This document shows, piece by piece, positions 1 through 12,037 of a DNA stretch of 64,000 nt; positions within the stretch are counted from its first letter, which is position 1; the number at the start of each line of letters is the position of its first letter. Source of the DNA: Daldinia sp. FL1419 (taxonomy: Eukaryota; Ascomycota; Sordariomycetes; Xylariales; Hypoxylaceae); contig MU623414.1 in assembly GCA_025201765.1 (NCBI GenBank), forward strand, positions 62,001-126,000, given 5' to 3'. The notes under the pieces are model-generated. The model was not told where the DNA came from. It did not search any database and was given only the letters and a program-made list of their open reading frames with translations. The position numbers and the translations under genes are program-made.

Positions 1-189
1 ATGCGGCGCATAAGTGTTTGTCTTATTTGGTAATTGGCCGTACGCGTTCTTTCGCAAATTCCTCCCCTCACTGAATAACTAAATCCAGGGACCATCAAGG
101 TGGAGAGTTGGCTTAGATATGTACGGATATAAATCGTTGTTGGAGAGATTTGGGGAATTTGTATCCTACGTTTGGGCAGCCTCGGCATT

Positions 190-300
190 TCCGCGGAGAT
201 GGTATTTCTAGGTAAGTAGGTAGGTATATTATAGGTATTGTATCATCTCTAAATTAATTAGTAGGTAAGTACCTAGGTAGGTAGGCATATTATAAATAAC
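190..300. repeat. TAGGTA/TACCTA microsatellite patch
   Basis: Degenerate GTAGGTA and TACCTAGG units are interspersed with AT-rich DNA. The same motif recurs across the window, for example near 5164-5186, 15015-15175, 19455-19475, 27620-27650, 36580-36790, 52340-52390 and 59930-59950. Confidence 0.7.
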
Positions 301-424
301 AAACACCTTTGAGATACATATACATAAGTAGCCAAAACAATAAATATAGTATGCCAGGTTTCGTTTCTTTTTCTTTTTCTTCTTTTTCTTTCCTTTTAAG
401 ATAAAAGGAAGTCGGAAACCCTAA

Positions 425-1820
425 ATGAGCACAGCCTATAGGAGGATAGCGACCATGACAGCTTCACGCATGAAGTCGTGGTTCCCGACCACGACGTCTC
501 CCCTGATTATTAGCGCGCCAATGGGAGGAGTCACCAATATCAGGCTGGCTGCTGAGGTGACCAAGGCTGGTGGCTTGGGTTGGTTCCCCCCTTTTCGGTT
601 CCAGATTCTTGACCTAAACCACTTTTATAGGTTTCATGCAGGCCGGTCGGGACTTCTACCCGGGCTCGGCCGCGCTCAAGTCCCTCGACGACCAGCTCAC
701 CCAAGCGTGGCAGTTGCTCAACTTGGAATCTTCCAAGGATGATAGCAGCTACACACTGCCCGTCGGAGTAGGGGTCGTCACGCACATGCCTTCCGCGAAG
801 CATTTCGGTGAGACCGTAGTGCCGATTCTGAAGCGGCATAGACCAGCTGCGATATGGCTATTTGCGCCGTCACCCGATGCACCGGAGACTCATTCTACGA
901 TTGTTAAGGAGATCAGGTCCCGAGGAAGTCCGTGGAAGCCCAAGATCGCGGTGCAAGTCGGAACCGTGGCAGCGGCCCGGGAAGCAGTTGCTTATGGAGT
1001 AGACATCATTGTCGCGCAGGGCATCGATGCTGGTGGCCACCAGTGGGCTAGCGGTGCGGGCATTGTGAGCATAGTGCCGGAGGTCGCCGACCTCGTGCGC
1101 GAGTTCCCTGATAAGGACCTTGCGGTATGGGCTGCAGGTGGTATCGCCGACGGCAGAGGAGTTGCGGCAGCGTTGGCGTTAGGTGCGGAGGGAGCTGTGC
1201 TTGGTACACGGGTGAGTTCTTTGATGCAGACCTATCGAATGGATGAGGAAATCACAAGGGCAATGATTAAATCACTAACACCGACGGCGTGGACAGTACA
1301 TGGTAGCACCTGAGTCTGACGCGCAAGACTACAAGAGGAAGGCTCTTATTTCCACGTCCGATGGAGGTTCTAACACGGTAAAGTAAGCCCCCCTTTTGAC
1401 CTCCTTTTCTCGTGTTCTACACAACAGACTCAGGTTTGGGTACTAACCCACCGCGCGCCACCAAGGTCGCAAATCCACGACCACATCACCGGCGAGATGA
1501 ACTGGCCCGCGATCTACGACGGCCGGGCCATCGTCACCCCGACGTATCACGACCACGTTGCCGGGGTGCCGCTAGACGAGAACTCGAGGCGGCTAAACGC
1601 TGCCAAGGATAGCGGCGACGTATCTAGACTTGTGATTTGGTCGTAAGTAGTTTTTATATCTCTTGGCTACGCCCTCTGTCTGTATAATTCCAACTAACTG
1701 GTTTCTGTTAGTGGTACGGGTGTTGGATTGATCAAGAAAGAACAGCCGGCTGCGGAGATCACCAAGGAGGTGAGGGACGAGGCGATTAAGGTGATTACGA
1801 ACTTAAAGGCGTTCCTCTAG
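425..1820 (+). CDS. Nitronate monooxygenase (2-nitropropane dioxygenase family)
   Basis: FMN-dependent TIM-barrel enzyme expected to oxidise alkyl nitronates to carbonyl compounds and nitrite. Five exons fit: 425-578, 631-1211, 1297-1382, 1466-1642 and 1712-1820, giving 368 aa. All introns are GT..AG with branch-like CTAAAC or CTAAC motifs. Visible family patterns are SAPMGGVTN near the N-terminus, GGLGF across intron 1, AQGIDAGGHQW (flavin phosphate region), AAGGIADGRG, GAEGAVLGTRYMVAPES across intron 2, and a C-terminal YDGRAIVTPTYHDHVAGVP block. The length is normal for the family. ATG 425 is used; ATG 458 (MTASRMKSW) is an alternative. A CT-rich tract at 363-395 lies just upstream, as is common in fungal promoters. 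Family assignment is secure; substrate is unknown. Confidence 0.9.
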
Positions 1821-2509
1821 GCGGGCACGCGATGTAAACCTACGATGAATAAACGGGCCTGGAGCTCTCACGATGTATTAATTTCCTCGAACATGCTCCT
1901 TATGCTGTTTGGTTCCCTTTATCCCTAATGGGTGGGGATTGTATGTACCTTGGGCAGACCGGGAGGATATCACTAGGCATATGTTACCTAGTTAGGACGT
2001 ATGAATGGCTCCAAGGGATTCGCTGTATGATCTGAATGCTCATAATATTATACTCTTTAACTAGGTACTGTTTTACGCCCCCTCAGAGTGCGTTTGGGCC
2101 ATGTCCAAAGAGTTTTCAGGATGCTTACTCTCTCAGCCGTCCATATATCCTCAACCCCGAAAATAAGTTGGGAGTAGATGCATAGTCCCTTATTAAGCCC
2201 CGATTTCTTCACGCCAAACCTTTCTTGTCGGCCTTACTCGGAAGACCTTATACGGGGGAGCCAAGTTACTCTCTCGTATAAGATTTCTACTGTCGGGATG
2301 CCTATTATACGCAAAGTAGATGCTCACATCTTGAGCGAGCTACTTTATAAAAGGGTTGATTTATTTTAATCATTATAGGGTATCAAGAACTGCTCATTCA
2401 CATCCCTCAACTCGTGCTCTCGTAAACTTTATGGACCTCCGCTTATATACACCGTGCCGCTCATTCCGCTAAAGCCACAACGAGGCTTTTTATTTACGTA
2501 AATCGGCTC
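1821..2509. other. Intergenic, no gene seen
   Basis: Space between two converging genes. Short ORFs here, such as one at 2178-2369, show no family features or coding-like composition. It presumably contains both 3' UTRs. Confidence 0.5.
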
Positions 2510-3385
2510 TTATATGAAGTTGTACACAGAGCAGACTAGCGCCACGAGTAGAGTGGCGCTGTTGACCACACTCCTGGTCGAGGCATTATCCTTGTCTTTG
2601 TTGACAGTAGCCTGGTCAGCGACGCTATTGTAAGTGGGCTGCGGCTCATCCCTTATGTTATCAGGGTCGTCAACTTGAACGAGACCCTCGTGACCAGAGT
2701 ACTGCTGACGGCCGGGTTCTAACTGGGCCTGCTTATCATTCATGTATGCCAGACCGCAAGCACGGATCAGCTTGCCCGCATTGACATCCTCGGGATCGTC
2801 GTCATCGTCATCACAGTCGGAGAGCACGCCGTCAAAACAGCGGATGAAAGGCGTGAAAGCATAGTATCCGGCGTCTCCGAGTTTGATGCCGTTGTTGATC
2901 GCCGTGTAGTTCATGACGATGGTGGCGTTGAAGTCTGTGAGGATGGACGCGGTGGGGTTCATGCTCTCCCGCACCAGCTCGAAGATGTGCTCTCGCGTCT
3001 CCTCGTCGTCGAAGTGGATGAAGCGGATTTCAGGGTGCACCACTAAGCCCACTAGAATACCGGGTTAGTGACGTGCTTATGCTTAAAGCTTCGACCCTCG
3101 GCATCGCCATCTGTGTACGGCAGACTGAGCGAAGGGCGTCCATGAGTTGGACTTACTGCTATAGTGGTGAAAGTCGCAAGTGCCATTCCTAGATCCGCCG
3201 CTGTTGCTCGCATGGGCGATTTCCTCCGTACAGTTCACAAAGCCGGAAATTGGCATCGATTGGTTAGACGTCGTGGTGAAGCCATCGCCACCGTATTTGC
3301 CCTTGAACTCGAACTTGTCGCAGTCGGCCGCCGCGAAGGGCAGCAGAAGTGCTGCGGCGGATAAAGCTGATGTCCAGGTCTTCAT
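2510..3385 (-). CDS. Secreted, putatively GPI-anchored protein of unknown function
   Basis: Two exons, 3385-3157 and 3051-2510, joined by a GTAAGT..TAG intron, give 256 aa. The N-terminus is a clear signal peptide (MKTWTSALSAAALLLPFAAA, cleavage probably before DCDKF). The C-terminus is a hydrophobic stretch (ATLLVALVCSVYNFI) after a small-residue, Ser/Asn-rich segment, which fits a GPI-anchor signal. Between them are N-glycosylation sequons (NQS, NCT, NGT, NAT, NYT), several cysteines and an acidic run (DCDDDDDDPED) at roughly residues 165-175. Cell-surface location is inferred from the two signals. I do not recognise the family and assign no activity. Confidence 0.75.
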
Positions 3386-4413
3386 TTTCTAGAGTCTCGT
3401 AGGTGTGGTGTGACAGGAATATGTGAGAAGCCTGCTAGTTCGAATGTGTCGTGAATACCCCGTAGTCAACGAGAGGCTGCATCGAACTAAAGTATAAGTA
3501 CTCGAAGCCATCATGACCGCTTCGCGTGTCTCCACGAACAGCAGCAGTGGAGCCATGACAACGCTGATCGTCAATGCAAGTGAATTGTTGGCTGAAAATA
3601 GAAAAACATAGCCAGGGGATCATCAGCTGTGCCTCTGCTGGGTTTCTTGGCGGCTTGGTACAGCCGCAAACAAAACCAAACAACAGCTTAAAATCGCACC
3701 AGATTTCGAGCTGGCCCTGTTGATCGTACCAATCCTATCTTAGTTCTGTCACTAGGTACCAAATCCCTTGACATCACCGGAGATCATTTGACGGGTTGCC
3801 GTTAAAGATGAGCTCTGATTGTGATACAGGGCTGGCATTTACTCCGCGGATTCTTTATTACTTCATCCTGGCAACGGCTGCGGTATCGGTTATAGTAACG
3901 GATATAATGCAACCGGATCGAGTATCGTGGCGTGACATATAGCATGAGTATTGCTCTAATTGCTCGATTAAACGATGTGCTTCAAAATAACTTGTACTGC
4001 TGTATTAAGGAGCCTGAGCTATAATAAAAGAGCAATAAACATTCACAACCCTAAAAATGGACTTTTGTATAGGTATGTACCATACGTCTATAAGATACTC
4101 GAGAAGCAAGGGCAGACTCGATTTGAAGATATATGAGATGATATAGTAGGCTTGGTTTAGAAAGAGGAATTGCTTGCTGTTGGAATATAGGGTAAGCGTG
4201 GATCGAAGGAAGTTTATTCGCCACCCCCCCCCTAGAATGATCTCTACCCTTCATTAACTAGAGTCTTAAGTTCTAGTCTACATTAGAGTGGTGAATCTGG
4301 TTACGCTTCATATTAGCATACCGCAGATGATTCTAGAGAAGCAAGGAGTCAGGATCTCAAGTCTTGATACGAACGGCGTCTCCTATTTATCCACGTAGCT
4401 TACGACCTAGGCG

Positions 4414-4442
4414 TTTTTTTTTTTTTTTTTTTTTTTTTTTTT
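4414..4442. repeat. Poly-T tract (29 nt)
   Basis: Uninterrupted run of T. It could be simple slippage, or the poly-A end of a decayed retro-insertion read on the minus strand; no flanking duplication was identified. Confidence 0.85.
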
Positions 4443-4856
4443 GGTAATTTGTCAGGTGTTGTCTCCAAGTAATGGCCGTGCCAACACTGGTTCGTTCTTC
4501 AACCTATTAACGAAATCATGATAGTCCTCATATCTCTCGGTCCCGGGTATGCCGAGACTTCTGATGAGAATATATAACCCGTGTGTCTTTATAATAAATA
4601 ATCCAACTGTGTTGATCCTTTCTCGATAACCCGTTGCGATTCTCCTGTTCGATGTAAAATAATCCTAAGTTCTCGTTTTATACTAGATTTTGGCATACTA
4701 TGGTATTAAGGACTCACAAGGACTTGCCTACTCCCATACTAATAACTTGTGAAGATTGCTAGACAATAATTGTAATGTGATAGCCGTGGCCTGCTTGGTT
4801 AACAAATGCCTTTATCTATTACCACTTCGTACTTAACTAAACCCTTGAATTATTCT

Positions 4857-4887
4857 TGAAAAAGAAAAGAAAAGAAAAGAAAAGAAA
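4857..4887. repeat. AAAAG pentanucleotide microsatellite
   Basis: About five tandem AAAAG units, purine-only on the plus strand. Confidence 0.8.
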
Positions 4888-6415
4888 CCTAGCTAAGGAA
4901 CTCATCTACACTGTCATGTTTTAAAGCCAACAGGTCATAGCCTTACGACCCAGTGAGTTTCTAGTTTAGAAGTGATTAAGAAATTTATTAATAGTCCTTC
5001 GACCTTACCTCGGATTACCTGGTGTCGGCGTTTCCATTGAGACTATCCCTAGCAACTATAAGAGCTAATGGTCAATTCGTAGTTATTATCGGGGACCGAA
5101 ATAGAGATATAGCGAGAGGCACGGGGCAGTCCAGATAATGCATGAATTGCTCTCTGTAGAAACTACCTAGGTAGGTACCTATATATATGCCTATTTCGTT
5201 TCTGATTTTCTGCTAATTACCTAGCTATGGTTGCAACTAACTCGTTGCCCGACTTAAATCGTGATACATGAAAAGTGTACTCTTTATTCTGGGTAAGATA
5301 TTCTTGACGATCTTACTTAGTTGTTTCTAGCATTACTACCAAGGAGCCTCGGCTATAGCGGGCATCGCATCTTGAGACAGGTGTCTTACCTGCCAACTAG
5401 CAAAAATCCTAATGCCCGAACACTACATACTCGTGTCTCGGCTGGATGCTTGTCAGTTTGTTCGCGGCTGGTCGGCGGTGTGGGAGCCATTGGCGCGGGC
5501 GAATTGCGACCGGAGAATAACATCATTCTACTTATCTTCGGATGTCGAGCATCACTACGAGGAAGGAAAGACATTATAGGGTAAGGAGGCTTAAGTGTGC
5601 CACGGAGGTGTCTCTTATTTGAGGGTAACTTATGAAATAGGAAAGGGTTGGCAATCTAGTCGTGGAATCGTGTCAAGGGTTCCACCTGTACCTTATGCAT
5701 AGAAGGTGAGTATATGTTGTACTACAGAACGGGTCGTGGCATAGAGGTGCTGTAGTTGAAGAAGGGCTTTTGGTGGTTAGTTAGGTGACGATGTGATTGG
5801 CTCGAGACATCGATCTAGCGCAACAAAGGGGGTTGAGCTGGCATAGGATGGAAATGTAGCGGGAGCCTGATACAATTGATAGTGGTTGCACAAGTAAAAG
5901 CGTTTCGTTGGGCATCAACGCTAGATTGACGATCAAAAAACGTGGGGGCAATGAGGCGACTTAGACCCGTTGATCGAGTGGTTGCACTCACCTGGAACCT
6001 CAGCGTACGGGCCAGATCCCCTAATATGGAAATGCACTATCGTGAGAATGAACGAAGAAGATATAGGAAAGGGAAATTCACCAAAACAATATCGTAGGCG
6101 ACTTATCGCCTACTATGCCAATTCAACCCCTAACTCCGTCCATGCCTCGTACAAATCTCGTTCTCATAATATACATGCATCATAAACCTAATTCCAGATA
6201 TCATTACTCGTAGCACATAACAAGAGCCCATCCATTCTGTTGGCCATCGTAAAAGTCGTCCTGTAACTATGCGATAAAATCTGCGTAAAGCAATGCGTCC
6301 GTCGCATTGCCTTTCAGTCATCTCTGTAGAGTATTGTCACCATGACGCCCTCGTAACTCTTTCCGAACCGCGTAAATTCATAAAAATGGTCCGAAATCAT
6401 CATAAATATAGCCTG

Positions 6416-6844
6416 CTATGCAGGCGCTGGAGGCTCACCACCGCCTCCGCCAGCGGCGCCTTCTGAGTTCTTAGAATTCTTCGAGGCAGATGACTTGCGA
6501 CGATGATGCCTTTTGCGAGAAGTGCGAATTGATCTTCCGTAGAAGTACATAAAGGCGAAAAAGCCCGCCAGAAACACCGCCAGAAGAATACCGACTACCA
6601 CGCCAATGGTGGTATTAACGCTAGCCCCTGCTCGCTTTTGTAGGTTCGATGCATGATCATAGGCAGCTGGGAGCACGCGAAGGCTATGGGTAAGAAACCG
6701 GCGCGCTAGGGATGAACTCGACTCGAGAAGGACGAGGTTATAATGCCTGGCGAGTCCGAGTGCAGACGTGATGTCTGGCCCGAGTCTCGTGGCCGAGGCT
6801 AGAGGAGAGTCGGGAGGGAGAGGGTTCGTCTGGGGTATATACAT
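6416..6844 (-). CDS. Small single-pass membrane protein, fungal, unknown function
   Basis: Single-exon ORF of 142 aa from ATG 6844; the frame is open further upstream but only through a TTG. One strong transmembrane helix follows the sequence NTTIGVVVGILLAVFLAGFF at about residues 86-105 and runs into FAFMYFY. It is followed by a very basic segment (RSIRTSRKRHHRRKSS), a Ser/Lys stretch and a Gly/Pro tail. The topology is thus a short outside part, one helix and a basic cytoplasmic tail. Small proteins of this layout, with NTT before the helix and an RKRHHRRKSS-like tail, are common hypothetical proteins in Sordariomycetes as I recall. The N-terminal 80 residues have no recognisable domain, so an upstream exon or a later start is possible. 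Confidence 0.6.
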   Translation of the reverse strand: MYIPQTNPLPPDSPLASATRLGPDITSALGLARHYNLVLLESSSSLARRFLTHSLRVLPAAYDHASNLQKRAGASVNTTIGVVVGILLAVFLAGFFAFMYFYGRSIRTSRKRHHRRKSSASKNSKNSEGAAGGGGGEPPAPA

Positions 6845-9047
6845 TTCAAGCAATTTGCGCACCGACAAGGCGGGATATTAGAACTAGTAATATCGAAGCG
6901 TGGCGCGCCATAGGCGCAGTGAAGGTTAGAAAACGAAGCAAAAAAGCCGACGACGAAGAGAAACGAGCCAGAGAAGAGAAGGGTTGGGCAAGGAGAAAGG
7001 AGAGCGAATTTAATTCTTTTACAGCCTACTCCAACCAAGCTAAGGTCGCAGTGTGTAACTAGCGATCGCTGTCTCGCGTGGGCCGACGGCCACTCACTCG
7101 AGAGGCTTGCCATTAGATGTACAGCCGAATAACTGTCGACGATGGCGGGGTCGTTGACGAAGGCAGGTCAGAATCTAATTCGCCTCGCTGTTCGGCAACG
7201 GCCAACGACGATCGACTTGAAAATGGTAGTACATGTAGGGACGTACGGCGCGGACGGGGAATTTGTGATAGGGTCGATGTATGCAGACTCAAAAAACGGT
7301 AAGACGATGTAATTCGTCTATAGGCTCATCTTGAGCTGGCACGCCTGTAGGTTCCCGTCTGTAGGAGGAGCTTCGGCGCCTACAGGGATGACCATAGAGG
7401 TAGGACATGACGATACCTATGCAGACCCCGAAGCTAGGTAGATCTCAGCGGAAAGCCCTACCCTGGTACACGGAAGAATCGCCAGACAGGTTCGAGCGAA
7501 GACGGCCGAGTGCCGGGGGGCGGATTCTACCTGCAGCGGTACTAAGCAGAGCGAGTAATACTATTTCCCGGATAAAATAGTTGACGTTTAGTGGTTGCCG
7601 TAGAGCCGTGGGTACGGTTGGGAGTACACAATCCACGATGGGAAGGTGTCTAAGCGCATTGTCCAAGCCGACAAATAGAATAAAATGCGGAGATGGATGA
7701 GATAAAATGGTTCGAATAGGCTGTTAGGATGTCATAGTACAGGTTGCGCATATGTAAAAGTGCATATGTAAACGGGCGCTGGAGAGGTGCTTGCAGTTCA
7801 GATCACCAGGTTGGTCGAAGAAGGGTTTGCCGGACCCAGGAATGGGGGAGCAGAGTGAGACGTAAATTCTGTGCTCCCTGCGGTGATTCGTTGCATGTCG
7901 AATGGGGATTGGATTAGAATTGGCGATGCTGCAGACCCTTGCGCCCCTTTTTGTCAGATTGGAGAGTCTTTCTACCACATGCAGAGGAGAGAGAAGCATG
8001 GGCTAGTTGCCAGCTCATCGTTTGGTCCATTGACCATTGACCGTTGAAGAAGATGGCGAAAGTGGGAAGGGGAAGGACAGATAAAAGAATAAGAAAAAAA
8101 AAAAAAGAAAGGCGAAGGAGTGAATGAGGCGAGCAACGTGTGGTTGTGGAATAAAAATCACTTAAAATCCGGTCAGCGGGTCATAGGAATATGTTCCTAG
8201 GTGTTACTTACCGTGCGAATCCGACGAAGGATGTTCTTTTAGGGGTCCATACGGGTAGTATGCATACGTATGGCAGACCATATGTGAAGTTTATTATATG
8301 TGTATTAGGTAGGTAGTTATGTGTATATTTGCTTTCTCTTATAAGTATTTCTCTTAAAGCATCGGTGATCCTACCCGTAAGAAGATCAAATTCGAGATTG
8401 CCTCCTTTTTTGCTGGAGATTTAGCTGAGAGAGCCGCCAAAAGGATGAGCACCTAAACCTAAGGGGGTTTAACTGTGACTTGTAAGCGCTTCGATGGATA
8501 GATACCAAATAATAAAGCTAAACGGTTCAAGATCCTCCCGGTTCTCTAGCCATATCTTACTGCATCCCTCACATACCTTCTTAAGTGGTACGTTATGAAG
8601 TTCGTAAAAGCCTTTAAAAAGGCTGCTTAGAAATTGTTGTTTGCTTCTTCGTTCAGGGGTAAAGCGCGATAAGAAAAAAAAAAGGGTAAATCAAGAAAAG
8701 GAAGAAAAAAAAAGACGTGGCGGTGTTTGTGGCGCAAATAATTATCTTTAAAATTTCAACTCACCGAATTCTCACCTGAATAAGATAAGACATGAACAAC
8801 TTTTATTATTATTATTATTAATTAACTACTATTATTGAGGCTATTTCCGTTCAATCTATTTCGGGGAATTATTATGTTAATCTAGCTTTTCGGCTATCAT
8901 CTATTTTTATTTTACTTTAATATCTTCTCCATGTTTTTATAATAGTTATTCTCGTCATTCTCATTCTTTGAAAACATCCCGACTCGATTGTTTTTTTTTT
9001 GTTGGATATGGAAAACTTGTCCATTCCACGGTAGCGGCGCCACTATC
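6845..9047. other. Intergenic region with several uncharacterised short ORFs
   Basis: ORFs at 7117-7302 (plus), 7445-7666 and 7724-7999 (minus) show no domain, signal or splice context that I can support. A trinucleotide ATT repeat lies at about 8803-8820 and short A-rich tracts at 8093-8105 and 8673-8712. The end of this region is the leader of the AAA ATPase gene. Confidence 0.4.
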
Positions 9048-10568
9048 ATGCGGCCAATTCACCTTGGGGTTACAACGAGCCATAGGTTCCTTGACCCGTC
9101 AATGCATGGCCTTGATTCTCTTAGGGAAATTATTGGCCATTGGTTAACCGGGCTCGATATTACACGCTTAGGATCCCTCGCCGCGTGCGTCGGCGCTGCT
9201 CCCGCAGCGTGGCGACTTCTAAAGACTGCTTGGCGCGAAGTGTATGGCTGGGTCCGTCAATTCTTCATTTCCTCCGTGACAATTCCTGGCCGGGACCCGC
9301 TGAATAGGCATGTGACGAACTGGGTGTTGGCCAATGTTGTTCAATATCGGAGCATACGGTCTTTTACGGCCCGCACTCAAACGCAACCCGGTGCTGTCGC
9401 CGACCGAGCCGCGTTGTTGAAAAAGACCCGTCGTGACATCCAGTATCTACCTCACTTTGAGACAGTGTGGTTCTGGTATGAGAGTAATCTGTTCGTGATG
9501 AGGCGGTCGCTCGATAGCTTCAATGCGTCTATGGTCGATTCTGCTTACGACGGTATTGGAGGAGAAGAGCTGACCATCGGCTGCCTCGGACGATCAACGG
9601 AGCCTATTAAGCGGTTCATCCAGAATTGCCAGGAGTATGCAGATAGACAAGCACAATACTATGTCATTATCTATGCACGAGATCGTTACGGCATGTCCTG
9701 GCAGCCAAAGTCTCGCAAGCCGATCCGTCGCCTCGATACCGTTCATTTCGATCATGTTCTCAAGCAGGAACTTCTCACGGACATTAGAAAGTACCTTGAC
9801 CCCAACACTAAAAAACTGTACCAGAGCCGTAGCATGCCCTATCGTAGAGGTTACTTGTTTTATGGGCCACCAGGTACGGGAAAGTCATCGCTGTCGACTG
9901 CGTTAGCTGGCGAATTCGGTCTCGACTTATACGAAGTTAAAATTCCAAGTGTAGCGACCGATCAGGATCTCGAGCAAATGTTCCAGGAGGTTCCGCCGCA
10001 GTGTATTGTTCTCCTAGAAGATGTTGATGCTATCTGGGTAAACCGTGAGTCGGCTAAACGCGAACCGCACAACGAGGCAGTATCGAACTGTACACTATCC
10101 GGTTTGCTCAACGTCCTAGATGGTGTCGGGTCACCGGAAGGACGCATCGTCATCATGACGACGAATAAACCGAATCGGTTGGATAGCGCCCTAGTGAGGC
10201 CCGGCCGTGTCGATATGAAGGTCATGCTCGGTAATATCACCCAAAGCTCGGCGGAGCAGATGTTTCTCCGCATGTTCGCACCGGACGTCGATATGTTGCC
10301 GTTACTCGCTCCACGAAAGGGTAACGGCAAAAAAAGCGAGGATCACGTTCCTAAAGTAGACCGTGGGCTACTGCGGGAACTTGCTTCGGAATTCGCGACG
10401 CATATCCCAGAAGACACATTTACCCCTTCACAATTGCAAGGCTTTTTCCAGCTGTACTTAGACAATCCCATGGAGGCTGCTTCAAACATCTCCGCGTGGG
10501 TTGAAAGGGAGTTGTCTGCTGGCGTATCCGACGACGATCTCGAAATCGTAGGTAATGGGAAGGCTTAG
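9048..10568 (+). CDS. BCS1-like AAA+ ATPase
   Basis: Intronless gene of 506 aa from ATG 9048; the frame extends to a TTG at 8988, and ATG 9102 is another candidate start. The order is an N-terminal hydrophobic region, a BCS1 N-terminal-type domain (about residues 30-235, with GRDPLNRHVTNWVL), then an AAA module. Walker A is GPPGTGKSS at about residue 272, Walker B is CIVLLEDVDAIW at about 318, and an arginine-finger region MTTNKPNRLDSALVRPGRVD lies at about 365-385. Mitochondrial Bcs1 translocates the Rieske protein of complex III. Fungi have many paralogs with other, mostly unknown, roles, and the absence of introns plus the divergent N-terminus suggest this is one of them rather than the essential ortholog. 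Confidence 0.88.
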   Translation: MRPIHLGVTTSHRFLDPSMHGLDSLREIIGHWLTGLDITRLGSLAACVGAAPAAWRLLKTAWREVYGWVRQFFISSVTIPGRDPLNRHVTNWVLANVVQYRSIRSFTARTQTQPGAVADRAALLKKTRRDIQYLPHFETVWFWYESNLFVMRRSLDSFNASMVDSAYDGIGGEELTIGCLGRSTEPIKRFIQNCQEYADRQAQYYVIIYARDRYGMSWQPKSRKPIRRLDTVHFDHVLKQELLTDIRKYLDPNTKKLYQSRSMPYRRGYLFYGPPGTGKSSLSTALAGEFGLDLYEVKIPSVATDQDLEQMFQEVPPQCIVLLEDVDAIWVNRESAKREPHNEAVSNCTLSGLLNVLDGVGSPEGRIVIMTTNKPNRLDSALVRPGRVDMKVMLGNITQSSAEQMFLRMFAPDVDMLPLLAPRKGNGKKSEDHVPKVDRGLLRELASEFATHIPEDTFTPSQLQGFFQLYLDNPMEAASNISAWVERELSAGVSDDDLEIVGNGKA

Positions 10569-12037
10569 GCTGCTAAGCTTCCAACGTATGTACATAATAT
10601 GCGTCGATACTGTATCATAAGATTTTCATATTAGAATTAGATGGGATGGCGGAGTCCGGAAAATTGCTAGATAATGGGTCGGGTATTAGGATGAGTGGCC
10701 ATATATCGGCACTCACAAACATCATAGACGGAGCGGCGACCCTGTTCAGATGCCATCAGGTACACAACAAAGGGCAGCAAGCTGGAATTTAATATGCGAT
10801 AAATTTGGTCTATTCACACGTGAAGCTTTCGAATTGCTATACGCTCGGGCGTTAACTCGGACAGGCCGCAGACAATCTAGTCCCATATTTGTCCGATATG
10901 TCTGAACTTAGGTGATAAATGTTCTAAAGCCTTTTGATCATTACTCAAGGGTAAGAATAGTAATAATCACGCGATTGAAATACCGTTGCCATGAAATACT
11001 TATTCCAATTGTTAAGTGTTGAGGCGAATAGTTCTGACGGTTAGTTAATTTGTGCGTAGACGACAAGTCAATGCGGCCCAAACTCTAAACCACATAGTAA
11101 AGGGAAAAGGGCGTTGGGATATCATATCCTACGGTATGTGGCGAAGACGAAACGTAATTCTTTAAGAGTTGGAGTTAATTAATAAATACCTACCAGGGTA
11201 GGCATCTCCTAAGAAAAGCGACAAGGGGAGAATTATTTAATAGCGTTAAATAACGATCGGATTCCGGTTCCCTTACCTTCGGAAGATAAAACACTTACAT
11301 AATTAAGCCATCGACCTTTTTAAAAGATAGACATCGCACAACAGCATCACGAGGTGGTAACCCTCCTTTACATTTTCGTTGCTTTCGTTGACCCCCGGTC
11401 CTTATGGGAAGATAGTAGGGCCTTATAAGGTTTAGGATGCTTTTAGACAGGATTAGGCTCGTTATAGGATAGGACGAAATAGAAAAAAGGTGGAAACTCC
11501 GACGTCAAATTACCGCATAAGGCTTGCGACGCGGCCTCTGATTCGACCATGGACCATAATCGGTCAGGGAATCCAACAAATCCCCGTATCGCCTCATGAT
11601 GTAAGAGAACCCAAAATCAGGATTTAGTACGAGTCTTTCCGGGGTCTTCAAGTAATCATGGTTGTCTCGAACCCTTCCAAATCAGCCGCATTACTCACAT
11701 TACTGGTTAATGATAGATGGACTGGTGACGTTGAAATTCAGCCCCAATCGTCGATTAACGTACCTATGTAACGTACATGTTGGAAATCTTGCCATTTTCA
11801 AGTTTTCGGGCATACCCAGACTTGCCGGGTAGATTTCCATACAAATAAGTACCTAGACCTGGACTCCAACGGTTGAACCGATAAAGTTATCTTTTACTTA
11901 TTATTTTCTTCCAAATACTACTGCGTATTTACCTAGTTATAGAAAGTTATAATACTTGATACTTTATACCCAATACTTTTATCGAGAATAACAGCTTCAT
12001 CCCATCTAAACAACGGGACTTACCTACACAAGAAACA
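10569..12037. other. Intergenic, no gene seen
   Basis: AT-leaning sequence without long ORFs in either strand apart from shadows of the preceding gene. Confidence 0.5.

Larger units (their letters stand above)
3386..6415. other. 3-kb AT-leaning intergenic region
   Basis: No ORF here looks coding. The stretch holds a 29-nt poly-T tract (4414-4442), an AAAAG repeat (about 4857-4887) and a TACCTAGGTAGGTACC-type patch near 5164-5186. An 87-codon ORF at 5321-5584 and a 71-codon ORF at 5970-6185 lack recognisable features. Confidence 0.5.
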
